Origin: Siphonodentalium dalli | Taxonomy: Eukaryota; Mollusca; Scaphopoda; Gadilida; Siphonodentaliidae | Assembly: GCA_032622095.1 (NCBI GenBank) | Contig: CP136063.1 | Coordinates: 78,287,980-78,351,979, forward strand | Reading direction: 5' to 3' | Length of the DNA: 64,000 bases | Translations under genes and position numbers: made by a program | The notes under the pieces: generated by a model | What the model saw: the letters and a program-made list of their open reading frames with translations, nothing else | Told to the model about the DNA's origin: nothing | The model's database searches: none | Part shown: in pieces, positions 35,556-47,500 of the stretch | Numbering within the stretch: position 1 is the stretch's first letter | How the letters are laid out: each line of letters opens with the position of its first letter

Positions 35556-35772
35556 TACAGTAATGCCCTAATTAATCGACTGCTTAACCACAACAGAATT
35601 ATGGGTAACTTTTCAGGATTTAGTCGGAAATATGGCTTGTTGCCATTCATCGGAAAGCTCTGCCCGAGAGCTTTCCTATGAATGGCAACAAGCCATATTT
35701 CCAACTAAATCCTGAAAAGTTACCCATAATTCTGCTGTGGTTAAGGAGTCGATTAATTAGGGCATTACTGTA
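35556..35772. mobile_element. Family A foldback MITE (last copy in window)
   Basis: Full palindrome, ends TACAGTAATGCCC and GGGCATTACTGTA. No further copy was seen from here to 64,000. Confidence 0.9.
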
Positions 35773-36837
35773 GAAGCTGCAAAATTTCACATGTTTAACA
35801 TATGTTTGAACATAGTTACCAATAACAAGAATGAATTGGAAATCTGAATCAGATACCGTCTGTTTGATCTCACTTCAACTTATGTTTGTATTAAAATTAT
35901 TTTGTACCTCTTGAAGTTGCCCGAACAGAGTGAACGTGAATAAAAAGGTTTTGGGTTTCGGCACCATGCGCACGGGCCTGAGAAACTGGAATTTGACCTA
36001 TTTCTAGTTATATTTAGAAACATTTCAGTAGTATTCACATGGTAGTATTTTAAATAGTAACCAAACATGCACAGTTATAGATCTACACCATGAAAAACAG
36101 TTTTTATCTTTGCTATTAGATATTTGATCACAATATTACAAATATAAATTTAGTTTCTTAAAGTTAATCAAAACAGTTATCTTCATTAATGTAATACATT
36201 TATTTCAATGCAATGTCTCTTTATCATTTATATATCTGGTGTTTCGCAAGCCATATATTGTGTCAGTGCTTAGTAAAATCCACCAATCGAATTGGAAAAT
36301 GAGGGTGCTATATTTATGGGTAGACCCCTGTGCTAATACATTTAGTTGTCAATATTATTATATTATTTTTGCATTTTACTTTTAAATAATGTTGAATTAT
36401 ATATTTAACTAGTTTAAAATTTGTATTCAGATAATTTTAAATACATATTTGTATGAAATAAATTATTTAAATTTATGCCTGTTTTGATTTATTATTAGAG
36501 GCCTGCTATTCAAGGATTTTGCCTCTTTATCAAATCTCGACATCAAATCACTATTCTGATTTTGGCATCGAATCAAACTAGGCGGCGGTTGATAAATACA
36601 GACAACCACAGAATCCATCAGATGATACGTAGCAAGCAGATCAGGGCATGGCAACAGGGTTTGGATTGTCATCTCAGCACCCCCTCCCCCCAACCTTGGC
36701 CATAATTTTCAAAAGTTTTAAATTTCATGCATGGCACAACATTATTTACCAAACCATAGGGTGGGGTGTTAGTAAGACATTTCCAATAGTTGGAAATTCG
36801 AGGGGTAGCAGTTGGAAATTTCAAACTCAAGGACGGT

Positions 36838-36856
36838 GGGGGGGGGGGGGGGGGGG
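36838..36856 (+). repeat. G19 homopolymer
   Basis: Nineteen consecutive G residues in an intergenic stretch; assembly length may be uncertain. Confidence 0.85.
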
Positions 36857-37254
36857 TGCAAATGGGATTTCTCGGACTTGGAAATTTTGGTTTGCTACCA
36901 ACATGGAACTACCAGTGGAGATCAAGAAAGCAATCAATGGGGCTATCCACACGTATTCACTAGTGGGAGGAGCTTGTTGTTGCTAGGAGACAAGGTATAT
37001 ATATTGTTTAATTAGTTTATCAGTGCTTCCCCTTATGCTATAACTAGCTGAAACAGTATCCTTTGCTGTGTGCACATTTTGATCTTTAAAATATTTTGAT
37101 TTTAAATAAAAAAAAAAATTATTGAATTTTTATTTTTATTTTTAGATTGAACTGAACTCCTTGCTCGATTTAACATTTAAACAAAAAATTAGATATAAGT
37201 CAAATTTGTAAATAAAACAACTAACACTTTTATAACATCTGCCTCGAGTCACCA

Positions 37255-37340
37255 CACCAAATTTGGTTGAAATCAGTCCAAGGGTTTGGGAGAAACATTG
37301 CGAACAGACAGATCACACTCTTAAATATATATATGTATAT
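37255..37340. repeat. Dispersed repeat end (GGTTGAAATCAGTCCAAGGG)
   Basis: The motif ttggttgaaatc-gtcc recurs in altered form near 61490 and 61650. Ends in an (AT)n stretch. Confidence 0.4.
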
Positions 37341-37689
37341 GCATCGAAGAACATACATTCATTTCAACTTAAATTATGAAAATAATGACAAGCGTCATGC
37401 AAAATCAAAAACAGTGAAATTACCATGGATAAATTTTCAACATGGTGCAAAATTTCAGTGCATTATGATTTGACAACGGAACTGTTGTTTGATTATATCC
37501 AAATTAACACTGAATGTATACATGAATATCTCCAAATTAGGTTGAACAAAGATGGCATCCGAATTTTCAATGCACCAGACCACCGGCTCAGTCACTGATT
37601 GGTAGAACATATCTACTAATAATTATTTTGATTGACAGCTGTGGAAAAATTCATTCATTAACTTTTTAGCTGAACTGACGGAAGTCAAT

Positions 37690-38060
37690 TTTGAGCTATT
37701 GCCATGGGTTGCATGGCATCCATACGTCCATGTGTGTGCGTACGTCTGTCAACCATTTCCTTTTGCATACCCTACAGGTCACATCTCTTGACCGATTGTC
37801 ACCAAACTTAATAAGGATCTTCGGGGTCACCTCTAGATGGGAATTATTTTCGAAATTCTTTTTTAAAATATGGCCGACAACAGTTATGCATCTTCGATTT
37901 CAAATTTGAATCCACCGGCAAACCCTGCTGTTATCGGATAATTGTTTTGAAAATATACGAGCATGAATAGGATCACATCTGAATGGATGCTACCAAATTT
38001 GAAAGATTTCCGATGAAAAACATGACTGCCGACAGCCATTTTGGGTTTTACTCTTTACAT
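37690..38060. repeat. Repeat D fragment
   Basis: GAGCTATTGCCATGGGTTGC, CCCTACAGGTCACATCTC and ATGGCCGACAACAG blocks. Confidence 0.65.
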
Positions 38061-38334
38061 ACTTAGGCATGCCCGACAGCCAAAAAATTTCATCCAATTG
38101 GTACGCATTCCTTATCAATTGACAGTTAAGGGGGAGATACACGTTTTGCATAAATCACAGTAAATCCAGCCAGAAATGGCAAGTGATTTTCAACAAAGAA
38201 TTTCTCTGGATCTATCTGGTGAAAAATCTTGGAATTTTACATATGATAATTTTCATTATATATAGAATCAGAGCAATTATAAAGAGACAATAACAATAAT
38301 GGATTTTAATACATTTGAGAGGTTGAAAATATTT

Positions 38335-38895
38335 GTTTCGTTTCTGTCCCTTTAGGTACCGAGAACTGCCAGAAAAATTTATAATTTCAAACAACATGTC
38401 AACCATCAAATAGCTTATTGTCTTGACTCCATGAGAGGAGGCTTCATTTGTATCATAATGTTGAGTTATCTTTTTAATTGCATATTATAGCATCATACCC
38501 CATGTATTATAATGAAGAATAAAGCAGTCACAAATATGCCAGCCCAATGAAAACAAATGTTCAAATGTGGTGCTGTCCACTCAAGCAGGGAGCAATCAAC
38601 AGAAATTAGGCCACAGTGTTAAGAGATATAGTGGTCAGATTTAACTTGGTTATGAACCCATGACCCAGAACTCAACTGAGCCCAATTTTTCAATGACCAA
38701 CAAGCATGGCATGAAAATTCTCAATAATAAAAAATTATTTATGGTAGTTGTCTTTCTGAATGAAAATAATCATTAAATTTCATGAATCAAGAAAAATTAA
38801 GTCTCCTCTCATGATCTTCAGATATGATATCATGTATATATGAAATGCACTTTCAAAAAAAATCTGTTTTACAATAGTTCTCGGTACCTGAACAC
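38335..38895. repeat. Diverged inverted repeat
   Basis: GGTACCGAGAACTGCCAG (38356) pairs with AGTTCTCGGTACC (38874), and ATGAGAGGAGGCTTCAT with GTCTCCTCTCATGAT. Arms of about 100 bp, much diverged. Confidence 0.5.
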
Positions 38896-40039
38896 AGTGA
38901 AATTTTAAAGATTTTTCATGCCATAAAAGTAAAGTAAATGAGATTATAATAACCAAATGTCCAATGGTTCTTATGTATGGTACCACAATAATCTCTTGTA
39001 CAAAATTTCACAAAGATATTCCTGATAGATTTAGAGAAAATACATTTTGAAATACCAGGAAATTTTGGCCAAACGTGCGTCTGACCCTTAATGTATGACA
39101 TTATCCCCTTTCCAATTTGAGCTAAATGTCATTGACACTTTCATTTCTCACTGCGATAATATGCCCATGAATATGCCGTTCGTATCTAAATGTAGAAAGA
39201 CACCAAACTATACTGATTCGAAAAATTGCGATATCGGATCGAATCTTGAATATTCGCAGGACACTGTTCATTGTGAATAAGTGGAGTGTTATTCGGAGAA
39301 GTGATGGTGGTTGGGTTAATTTATCATTTGGAGGGGGGGGGGGGGATAAAGTGACAAATTTTTAATAGCGATTTCCATGCAAAGTTCGAGAGTGGAAATA
39401 TTGTTGGGTGTGACCTGACGCCGCATTGAAAACACTATATCTGGCGGATGGGTAAAAAAAATTGCTTTTTTAATTTCACATTGACGTTCTAAAAGTAGGT
39501 CAAACGTTGTAATTCCAGAGAAAATAAAAATGAAAAAGAATTGTACACTGGAAAATTATCGTTCATCATGGCTACCCGGCAGTAAAAGGCCCATTTAATT
39601 TTCGAGTCACTAATAATTTTTTTGTGCCCTGATATGCGGTTTTAATAATTTATGCAATCTATGCCATAAAATATGATTAAAATACTATAATTCATCACCA
39701 TTTGAAACGGCACTGATTAACTAACAAGATATGTTTTTCTTCTCGCAAAAGAGACAGAAAACAGTACATATCAGCTGCGAAATGTGTTATTCTGAAATAG
39801 AGTTATCGCTCCCGCCCTTGTAAAAAAAACCGCCCTGTAAAAATGGTATATACTCTACTCAGGTAAATTATGGTAAAGTCAGGTGAAAAAAAAATGATAT
39901 ACTCTGGTAAAAGCCATGTAACACGCATATAATAAGGACCACCCTTGCAAAGTCCACGGGAAGACATGATGAACCCCACTTTCATTATACTCTGATAATT
40001 CCTGACGTTAGAGTTTGTGCCATGGTATAATATGTCCCG

Positions 40040-40405
40040 TTTTACCAGAGTATAATCTGACACCATGACTCCATCAATAATTTACTTGAGTATGTTCTGA
40101 TTTGTAAATAAACATGGTTTACATAGGTTTTTCCATGTATGTCCCGTTTCACTAGAATTTTACGAGAGCAAAGTGGAGTACACAATGCATTTACTTGGAA
40201 TTTCCAAGGATGTACCCTTTTTTGTGGGCTTTACATGGCTTTTACTAGAGTATATATATATCATTGTTTACCATTGTTTTTACCAGTGTATGATCTGTTA
40301 CACCATGACTCCATTAAGAATGCATTATAACATGTTCTGATTTACCCATGTATGTCCCGTTTCATAAGCATTTTACGAGAGTAAAGTGTGGTACACCATG
40401 CTGGC
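40040..40405. repeat. Direct repeat, two diverged units of about 230 bp
   Basis: CACCATGACTCCAT, ATGTATGTCCCGTTTCA and TTTTACGAGAG(C/T)AAAGTG occur in the same order at 40063-40175 and 40300-40390. Confidence 0.6.
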
Positions 40406-40996
40406 AACAGGCTGCATATACATTTGTCCAGTTCTTGAATAATAGACGACCATCTGTCACCATCTGATTTAGTTTTAACATGGTGCATCAGTTAATCTTG
40501 ACTCAAATATGTTGCAGACAGGGACGCGGCGATATAGACTCCTTTGGGGAGGTGGGGTGACCACCTTGATATTTCCAAATGCACCCCTTGAACATGACCA
40601 AACTCACATTGGTACCACCACAAACTTGTCAAATGTTGGACATTTCCAAGCTAACATAGCACAAGATTGGAAAATTGGTGGCCATTCCAGACCAAACTTT
40701 TGACGAAAATTGCTGTTGGTCTAATAACAACACACTGTTTGGAAAATCAAACAATGAGAATAATTTCATTTTAACTATATGTTATGTAACATTTCAAACT
40801 AATGTTGTTTCGAGCATGAAATTTCCAACTTTTGAACATTTTGGCCAAAGTTGGGAGGGTGTGTCGACTGAAATTGTAGATAGAAGAAGAAAACTCCACC
40901 TACATAATTATATAATTCTTTTACCGCATCCTAATGAAACTTTATATCAGACTGGAACCGATATGGGGGCTTGTCGTTAAAAATACGGGTATAAAT

Positions 40997-41375
40997 GTGA
41001 CCCGCCATATCAGATCCAGTCGGAAGTCGGGATTTTTTTTTACCCTGTGCCAATGCATTCTCTTATATATGCGAGTCGACCATAGGTCGCCTCGCATATA
41101 TAAGAGAATGCATTGGCCTAACATTTTTTTTACAATTTTAATAATTTTTTCTTGTATTCTTTAACAATTTTATAATTTCACCCATACAGAGCCCCAGACA
41201 AACATGAGCAGACGACACTCTTCTATATGCTTCTATATATGTGTGGGGCTCCCTGCAGGGTAATGGGTGTTTTTTTATTTTATGTCCTAAAAATTGTCAG
41301 AAACATTTATTTTAAAAAAATGATAAAAAATTGTTAGGATCCCGACTTCCGACTGGATTTGATATGGCGGGTCAC
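40997..41375. mobile_element. GTGACCCGCC foldback element with hairpin module, second copy
   Basis: Same arms as 64-367 (GTGACCCGCCATATCAGATC and inverse), same internal hairpin (41055-41121), and a larger AT-rich right spacer. Confidence 0.82.
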
Positions 41376-42743
41376 AAATATAAATTAAAAAAATAAATTA
41401 AACGGACATGGCTCATTCGACCTTTCAAATTTTGTCTACGTAATTTGGAAATAGGTATAAGATATGTCGACAAATACATGTAATAATGATATACCGGCTT
41501 CATTGCTCCGAACAATACTTGCCATGGCAACAGCCATCATCCAGAGGTTTTACAATTTGAACACAGAAGTGAACCAAACGCTCTTTGTATCTACCAAAAC
41601 TGGAATGGACTAACACGGAACGCGCCTTTCTGTTCCATGGCGTGCGCATGGTTGTTGTGTGTTTAAGACACAAACACCGTGTTCAATGTTGTAATTTGTA
41701 TGACTTCAATACGCATTTCTGCATGGGATATATAATACTCGTAGAAGGGTAGTTCACGTATGTATCGACCTATTTAGACACCGCGAAAAATACAAAAGCG
41801 AATATTATTAGTGCATTTTGGGGCGCAAACCGCCATGTGGCTTTAATTTAATTTATATTTTCACTCACCTTTTCAAAAGCGATGCGTTTATTAACGTGGG
41901 GCGGTGGTTTTTAATTTAGAGTTTGTAACTTTTACTCGCCTTTTTAAAGCCCCTGTGTGATGGACCGTTGCATTCTTTGCGATGACATGTTCTAATACCT
42001 GTTCGCAGGTAACACCATACCCCTTTTCCCTCACGCCCTAGCGCGCACACACACACCACCAACAATCCCCTCGGGTGGTTACGCCCATGCACTGCCTTAA
42101 ATTGTCCTCCAAAAAGGAGACAATTTCACGTACCTAATGTCCGACTAGCGGAATTTATATTAGAACATGGGAGATTTATATGGTCGGTACAGCTGCATGT
42201 GTAGATAAGAATTTCAGAGGTCGATTACGGCCTTTTATATATAAAATTGTCTAGGGAGCGACGAATTTGGGTAAGTTTATTATAATTAACTCGTATGGGG
42301 CACATTTCAAGACGAATTTTATGCCAAAAACACATTTTACTTAAGTCCGGGACAGTGAGGTGTTACCAAATGAACTACTATAATTTGACATACTTGTGCG
42401 CATTTCAATGATCCTATATATAGACAATGTGAATCGCATTTGTGGAATACAATTGAAAACCAACCGATGAGGCGAAATACAATGCAAGGGCAAATTCCAT
42501 ATGGGTATATGTACATGTAAGTTCTATTAGCCATTATACCAAAATCAGTCACACAATCGATTGCAGACCTCAAAAACATACCTTGTTTACATTTTTATAG
42601 AGATCCAAACTTCTAAATGTACAAGAGCGATTCGAGCTTAATTCTTATAATACACAGTGTGTATAATACCTATATATTCAAAATTGGATTGCATACATGT
42701 ATAATTGCATATGGTGAATATAATTTGAGTTCCCCAACCGCTG

Positions 42744-42925
42744 TTAACCCTTCCATGACTGGAGCTTCCTGAAATTTTGCGAAAACCCTGTGCCAATACA
42801 TTACCTTATATGCGAGTCGCCAATATGGGAGCCTTGCATATATATAGGAGAATCCATTGGCCTATTTTGATATTCACCTTGATCTTGTAAGCCAATTCAG
42901 TCTCTTATATATGTGAGGCTCCTAT
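42744..42925. mobile_element. Family B piggyBac-type MITE, right end lost
   Basis: TTAACCCTTCCATGACTGG at the left, one full hairpin and the start of a second; the sequence then changes abruptly. Confidence 0.72.
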
Positions 42926-43169
42926 TGTTTTTATTGTTTATTATATTTAAGTCCGAAACAGGGGGGAGTTGGAAATAATTTGCAGGCACGTATGCTGATT
43001 TTTGACTTTCGACCCTTGTTGGGACCCACCCACCCCCGCGTCCAATTTTTTTCTCCGTTTTCGGCAGTTTTTTCCGACCATTTTTGAACACCCACCCCCT
43101 TTTAACACTAAAACAGAGATTTGCGGGGGGAAATTCACTGTAAACAGCTGTATATGAATTTATGTGCAT

Positions 43170-43370
43170 ACTATTAGTCATGGATGTTAACATTGACATG
43201 TAAATAGGAACAAGTCATTTTGGGGTCATTCGGTCAAAAAAAAACCATGGGTGCCAGCAGCCATCTCGGATTTCAAAATTCAATCCATTAGCATGGGCTA
43301 CAGGCTATACAGTTTGTCTGATCATCATGGAATATGTCATTTATGTTAATATTGACATATAGATGTGTTT
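43170..43370. repeat. Repeat D fragment
   Basis: GTCATGGATGTTAACATTGA, CATTTTGGGGTCATTCGG and GGGCTACAGG blocks; direct orientation. Confidence 0.65.
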
Positions 43371-43584
43371 TAAGCCAAACTCATTGCAAAAACAGTCAAA
43401 CAGACTTGCGGGAAAAATATTTTTGAGTTGCGGAAAAAATTATTTGTTGGTCCCCCCACCCACCCCGGCATACGTGCCCGGAAAAAACTTGTTTTCACCC
43501 CACTGGCGCATAGGCTCCCATGTTGGTTAATGTTGTGTATGTAATGGCCGTAAAGTACACCAGGATTGACCTTACCAGAGTATA

Positions 43585-44101
43585 CACTCTTAGAACAAAT
43601 GTGTATAAATACTACACAATATGTGTTACATTTGATCTTAAACAAAATTGTGTAGAAATGCAACATGACATAAATATGTCGGTGGCATTTTCTCAACATT
43701 GAATATGAGTGAATATGTGAGTATATTATATTTAATGTATGAGATACTTTCTATTTGAGACATAAACCTCGTAATAGCTGCCATAATAAAAATTTGGCAG
43801 CTGCTTTAAAACTTTGTGCTACACAATTATGTGTTGTTCAGTTTTTACACAAACATAGTGTATAACAAAATTTAAAGCTGCTGCCAATTGTTTGTTCTGT
43901 GGTAGCCTTTACGAGTTCTGTGTCTCCAATAGAACACATTTCGTCTAATAACTATGATACACTCACATATTCAACGTTGATGATATTCCACCGGCATATT
44001 TAATAATTATATGTCATGTGTCATTTCTACACAATTTTGTTTAAGATCAAATGTAACACATTTTGTGTAGTATTTATACACATTTGTTCTAAGAGTGTAC
44101 T
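43585..44101. mobile_element. Foldback element ACACTCTTAGAACAAATG
   Basis: Arms of 100 bp or more: ACACTCTTAGAACAAATGTG at the left, inverted at the right ending CTAAGAGTGT, TA on each side. The centre is also inverted (GGCAGCTGCTTTAAA / TTTAAAGCTGCTGCC). It ends 247 bp before the msp130 start codon. Confidence 0.82.
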
Positions 44102-44348
44102 GTAAGTAGGGTACACCATGACTACAACTTGGAATTTACAACGGTATATGTCCTTTTTACCAGAGTGTTTTTACACGAACATGAGCGATAACTATATTAC
44201 TCAGCTGAGTATAAAGTTATACATGTACTTCCAGAAATAATGATTTTACTGCAAATCTCCGATTCTCGTCGAGCTCTATTCCAGACCAAGTTAATAATCG
44301 GACTACGGCGTTATTGACACTTGCTCTTTCAGATAATATATAGACACT

Positions 44349-44529
44349 ATGAAGTCCGTGATACCGTTGATATTGGTGCTGGTCCACATGGGATCAGGTG
44401 TTTTAAGACTGAATCAGATCTCATATACGAAGATTCCAACAAATTTCGCAGGATCGACCTTCGATATATTTAGCGGTGCTGCTCAGGAGGCGGCATATGA
44501 CCCTACTCGGAAATACATGTATATAATAG
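44349..44529 (+). CDS. msp130: msp130-like exon 1 (signal peptide)
   Basis: ATG at 44349; residues 1 to about 18 (MKSVIPLILVLVHMGSGV) form a classic signal peptide. Then come LRLNQISYTKIPTNFAGSTF and AAQEAAYDPTRKYMYIIG. The donor is ATAG|GTCAGT, weaker than consensus. An acceptor-like ctctttcag ends at 44333, 15 bp before the ATG, so a non-coding first exon upstream is possible. A TATAAAG at 44210-44216 is the only core-promoter-like element nearby and is weak evidence. Confidence 0.8.
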
Positions 44530-47500
44530 GTCAGTATATATATAGATAACGCCACTCCCGTAGAGATCATATTCCACCTGTTCAAACTAGGGAACACTTT
44601 GATGTTCTGACCTGTTCTGACTGGAAACTTTATAACATTTAAAGGTACTCAATTCGACCAAACGGTCCCCAAACCATGAAGATACAACAACAGAAAAAAT
44701 TCTTCAAAATACGCTTTAGTTATCAGAATCGATTTGTTGCAACAAAATAATATAATGCTAACCATTGTCAACTATGATATCAAATTTCCCAAAACTTGTT
44801 ATTTATCAACATTTTGTTCAACAAAATATGGCCGTATTGTCACTAAAGTATCACGAAATTTGACCGTATTACCACTTGATTTTGTCGGAGACCCTCCTTT
44901 TGACCACGTGTTTCTGGGCCACATATTATTACACATCTCGAAAAATAACAAACTTCAAAAATCGATATCTGATCACTCTGAGCTTTGATGGGTGGGTTCC
45001 TCGACTCGAATCGAATATTTTTATACCCCCCGAAGCCAAAGAAATAGTAATTTAGGAGCGTCTGATCGGATTGAGTACCGTCAACAAACAAGGCAGGGAA
45101 GATATTTCTTTGTTGGTACCTGTTCCTTAATAATCTATAAATCACAGCATGGGGTGGTCCCAGCTCGAGGCAGCATAATTGGGCGACGTTTGTGTGGCCG
45201 ATTTCGCAATAAACATTGAATTGATTATCCCTTTACCCAACAAAACGGCCAAAACCGGCCAAATAAAGCTTCAACAGCCTAAAATATCTTCGGTCTGTCT
45301 CAATAGAACCATACAAATATGGATATCATTGGAACCGGCTCCTTGACCACATTGTGATAGTCACAGTTATGCCCTGTGCAAATGCATTCTCTTATATATG
45401 CGAGTCGACCATAGGTCGCCTCGCATATATAAGAGAATGCATTGGCCTAAAACAAATCTTTTTTTAACACTTTTTACCATTTTTTCTTACATTCTTTAAC
45501 AATTTTATAATTTTTAATGTGTTAAGCCAATGCATTCTCTTATATATGCGAGGCGACCTATGGTCGACTCGCATATATAAGAGAATGCATTGGCACAGGG
45601 ACGTTCTGTTGGGTAAAGGGTTATACCCGAGAGAAATTCAATGATTTTCATTGAAGCTCACAAAAGTCGCTTACATTGTGCAACCTCTAGGTGGAACCTT
45701 CAACATACATATGCAGCTACACGTGAAATGCATTATTAAGGAACAGGGCCCAGTTTCATGAAAGCTACTTCATCCAGAAGTTCGTTTCACGAAAAAAGTC
45801 TAACTTAAGATGGTCTTAACTTTAACCCTTTGAACCCTGGCGCCCCACAGTGATCGACACCCTGACCCGGGGCTCCCAGTGGTATGTCCGCTTAAATTAG
45901 ATAGTTTCTAGTAGCATGGTGTTGATTATGTTCAAATTGCGACACCGGTCTGAAACTTTACAGGTTTGTCCCCCATGGATCAGCGATCATTATAAGATCG
46001 CGAGACTTTGCCTCGCGGCAACTCCTTGGTAACGGTTGCTAGGCAACTACCCGGAATTGACTGGAAAATGTAAATATAGCTTATAGCGTCGTAATTCAAC
46101 CTCAGTGATTGCGTTTTTTGATGCAGGTACTACCCTAACGTGAAATTTGAGATATACCCGACCAGAATAGTGAACCAAATATCCCATTTAAGGGTAGCAA
46201 CGGTTGCTAAGCAAATACCACAACTGATCGAATGACATAATTGCACTAATTGTGGTATGTTTTGCCTTAATTTAGACAGTGTCTAGTCGCATGGTGTTGG
46301 TTATGTTGAAAGGGGACACCTACCTGAAACTGTGCAGGCATGATATATGCATGCACGGACCACTGATCATTGTAAGATCGGGAGACTTTGCCACCCGATC
46401 TCGCCTTAGAAACGGTTACTAGGCAACTACCCGAAATTTGCAGGATAAACGAATTCTAGCTTATAACGTTGTAATTATACATCAGCGAATTGCGTTTCGA
46501 TGCAACCAATATCCTAATGTGAAATTAAGATATACCTGACCATGCGCGAGTAAGTCAACTTGATATGCGATAGACCTTTTGCTGCATGTGGCACAACATA
46601 GACTGATATTACAGAGACCAGAAACAACGTAATTTCCCATACATATCGTGGCCCCATTGTTCAAGTAAGCTGTCTAGATTGTGTCTACTATACTAACATG
46701 TGAAACATGCAACAAAATGTCATATATAGCGCCACATTTAACTTAAACGCATTTTTTAAAATGAATTATAGTCTGCGCCCATGCGCATATACCTAGCCAT
46801 TTATAGCGGGCAGCCAATCCATATAGACACCTTTGCCAGCGCTGACTTCAATAGGCCCATTTAAATATATATATTAGTGGGTATGTCGTGTATAAGTACG
46901 TTATAAACCATTTATTTGTCATTGCGCTAGTCTGCGCATGCGCGAATAAGTCAACTTCATATGCGATAGACCCTTCCCCATATGTAGCAGAACACTGGTT
47001 AATATACACGAGGGTAATTTAAACTGAAATTGTGTGTCTAAAGTACGTCTGTTCTGTACACACACGGGGAACACGAAATTATATGCCGTAAATATAGCGG
47101 CATAGTTCGCTTAAAATATCGTATGTTTTTGTAGATTATATGCTATGCGCATGCGCATATATTTCTACCCGATACTAGCGGTCAACCATTCCATACGCAC
47201 CATGGGCGCCGCTGACATATGTGGGGGCAATTTAAATATAAATCAGTGGGTCAGACGCTCGTTATACTATATATAAATTTGCTACCGAATCATGTCGTCG
47301 CTGCACCGAAATATCGGTGTTACGGGATATAGTCACGGTTCGTTTGCACCTAAATATCGGTGTTACGGGTTCAAAGGGTTAAGTCTGGTGGTACGTGTTT
47401 TTTTTAATTTTTTTTATTTTTATTGATCAAAATTAAATGTATATATATATTGTAACAAAATTAGCAAAAAGATGATCTCACACACGCTCTTTCGTTCCCC

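Larger units (their letters stand above)
35773..40996. other. Intergenic region between SLC27A and msp130
   Basis: No host exon recognised on either strand. Contains the G19 run, repeats D and E-like fragments, a diverged inverted repeat (38335-38895), a direct repeat (40040-40405) and a partial copy of the 59554 foldback (39583-39720). The rest is AT-rich and featureless. Confidence 0.55.
41376..43584. other. Intergenic region
   Basis: Sequence at 41400-41520 has a diverged relative at 60120-60260. Otherwise only a truncated family B MITE (42744) and a repeat D fragment (43170) are seen. Confidence 0.5.

Noticed and set aside
796-35772. CRISPR-like array suggested by many regularly built repeats
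   Set aside because: The repeats are dispersed palindromic transposons with target duplications in a eukaryotic intron setting, with no fixed spacing.
44210-44216. TATAAAG as the msp130 TATA box
   Set aside because: No initiator at the right spacing, and an acceptor-like ctctttcag before the ATG suggests the first exon may be elsewhere.
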